Below are positions 7,158 to 7,427 of a DNA stretch of 7,427 nucleotides, piece by piece (position 1 is the first letter of the stretch; each line of letters begins with the position of its first letter). The notes below the pieces were generated by a model. That model had not been told where the DNA came from, did no database searches, and saw only the letters and a list, made by a program, of their open reading frames with translations. The translations under genes and the position numbers were made by a program. Origin of the DNA: Bacillota bacterium. GTDB taxonomy: Bacteria > Bacillota > Clostridia > UBA1381. The stretch spans positions 1 through 7,427 of the forward strand of contig JAJPXA010000242.1 in assembly GCA_021205715.1 (NCBI GenBank), written 5' to 3'.

Positions 7158-7278
7158 CCCGCTTGTCCGCCGCAACGGCGTCCGGCTCGTATTTTTCAAT
7201 GTTTTCAACCGGCTCGCCGCATACCGGACAAATCTTATCGTCCTCTTTAAGCCCACCGCCGCATTTCTTACAATTCAT
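7119..7278 (-). CDS. Zinc-ribbon N-terminal segment of the same gene, in the other frame
   Basis: From ATG 7276-7278 the frame encodes MNCKKCGGGLKEDDKICPVC, a short zinc ribbon with ligands C3, C6, C17 and C20, then a charged linker (VENIEKYEPDAVAADKRDDG). The start is well supported: GGAGG at 7286-7290 lies 7 bases before ATG, and a strong promoter stands upstream. This frame remains open to 6949, but beyond about 7119 it reads through DNA whose transmembrane and ectodomain coding lies in the other frame, so that tail is probably not real protein. Zinc ribbon, linker, one membrane helix and extracytoplasmic domain is a layout familiar in Clostridial membrane proteins. I therefore read this as the cytoplasmic N-terminus of the 5784-7157 protein, interrupted by one surplus base between about 7119 and 7175. 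Alternatives are a sequencing or assembly error, a recent real mutation, or a slippage-controlled gene. Confidence 0.75.
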
Positions 7279-7285
7279 ATTTGTT

Positions 7286-7290
7286 CCTCC
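7286..7290 (-). promoter_or_regulatory. Ribosome binding site of the zinc-ribbon gene
   Basis: GGAGG on the minus strand with a 7-base spacer to ATG 7276-7278. It fixes the start there; a TTG at 7297-7299 in the same frame would place this site inside the coding region, so I reject it. Confidence 0.85.
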
Positions 7291-7299
7291 GTAGTGCAA

Positions 7300-7315
7300 G
7301 CCGAAAATATTCGGC
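7300..7315 (-). other. Leader stem-loop 3 (next to the ribosome binding site)
   Basis: On the minus strand GCCGAA-TATT-TTCGGC, a perfect 6-bp stem with a 4-base loop. It ends 9 bases before the GGAGG ribosome binding site, close enough to affect translation start. It lacks a following T tract, so it is not an evident terminator. Confidence 0.5.
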
Positions 7316-7326
7316 GTTTAAAACAG

Positions 7327-7342
7327 CGCGGATTTTTCCGCG
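7327..7342 (-). other. Leader stem-loop 2
   Basis: On the minus strand CGCGGA-AAAA-TCCGCG, a perfect GC-rich 6-bp stem with a 4-base loop. It is followed by CTGTTTTAAA, too weak a T tract to call a terminator, though partial attenuation is possible. Confidence 0.5.
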
Positions 7343-7343
7343 T

Positions 7344-7361
7344 ACTTTGCCGCCGCAAAAT
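7344..7361 (-). other. Leader stem-loop 1
   Basis: On the minus strand ATTTTGC-GGCG-GCAAAGT, a 7-bp stem including one T-G (wobble) pair, with a 4-base loop. It begins about 13 bases after the predicted transcription start and is separated from stem-loop 2 by a single base. Confidence 0.4.
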
Positions 7362-7380
7362 AAAACCGCCTGTACAATAA

Positions 7381-7409
7381 ATAATATCATATTTGAATAT
7401 TCTTGTCAA
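7381..7409 (-). promoter_or_regulatory. Sigma-A promoter of the zinc-ribbon gene / comM unit
   Basis: Minus-strand -35 box TTGACA (7404-7409, perfect consensus), a 17-base spacer, and -10 box TATTAT (7381-7386, 5 of 6 to TATAAT) preceded by TGA, giving an extended -10. DNA upstream of the -35 is AT-rich, like an UP element. Transcription should start near 7374, giving a leader of about 96 bases before ATG 7278. No operator palindrome is evident over the boxes, so expression is probably housekeeping-like; comM, 39 bases beyond the first gene, is probably in the same transcript. Confidence 0.85.
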
Positions 7410-7427
7410 TTATAACTTTATTTGAAC

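Noticed and set aside
7158..7256. N-terminal extension of the membrane-protein frame to ATG 7256
   Set aside because: These 33 codons are an out-of-frame reading of the zinc-ribbon region, with no ribosome binding site; the zinc-ribbon frame there is clearly the coding one.
7015..7380. 121-codon plus-strand open frame crossing the promoter and leader
   Set aside because: It lies antisense to the zinc-ribbon gene and runs through its promoter-proximal leader; the hydrophobic and basic translation is a shadow of AT-rich DNA.
7393..7416. Possible divergent plus-strand promoter (TTGAAT and TATAAC)
   Set aside because: The spacer is only 12 bases, too short for sigma-A, and the boxes overlap the convincing minus-strand promoter.

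Overview
The window reads as an ordinary chromosomal stretch from a Gram-positive bacterium of the Bacillota, most likely an uncultured member of the class Clostridia. The reasons are the Firmicute-style protein signatures (DeoC, Pdp and Cdd of the Bacillus/Clostridium type), strong GGAGG-type ribosome binding sites, a textbook sigma-A promoter, and a zinc-ribbon/membrane-anchor protein of a layout common in Clostridia. Coding DNA mixes GC-rich codons (GCG, GGC, CGC) with very frequent AUA isoleucine codons. The taxonomic call is inference.

Positions 1-4188 (+ strand) hold five tightly packed nucleoside-salvage genes: deoC (5' end outside the window), deoD, deoB, cdd and pdp. Gaps are 3, 11, 4 and 14 bases, so this is almost certainly one operon. 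Together they form a complete route. Cdd turns (deoxy)cytidine into (deoxy)uridine. Pdp and DeoD phosphorolyse pyrimidine and purine nucleosides to bases plus (deoxy)ribose-1-phosphate. DeoB isomerises that to the 5-phosphate. DeoC splits deoxyribose-5-phosphate to glyceraldehyde-3-phosphate and acetaldehyde. No transporter, regulator or operon promoter is visible; they would lie to the left. A short palindrome at 4195-4206 separates this operon from the convergent minus-strand genes.

Positions 4212-7427 (- strand) hold a second transcription unit, read right to left. It begins with a strong sigma-A promoter (7381-7409) and a leader of about 96 bases with three consecutive small stem-loops. 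Next is a gene for a zinc-ribbon, single-transmembrane protein with a large extracytoplasmic region of unknown function. This gene is split by an apparent +1 frame change near its transmembrane segment, with a run of seven T close to the junction. It is followed 39 bases later by comM/yifB, an AAA+ Mg-chelatase-like ATPase.

I do not see evidence of a new defence, mobile or RNA-based system. The most interesting items are the frame-disrupted zinc-ribbon membrane protein, its structured leader, and its unrecognised ectodomain.
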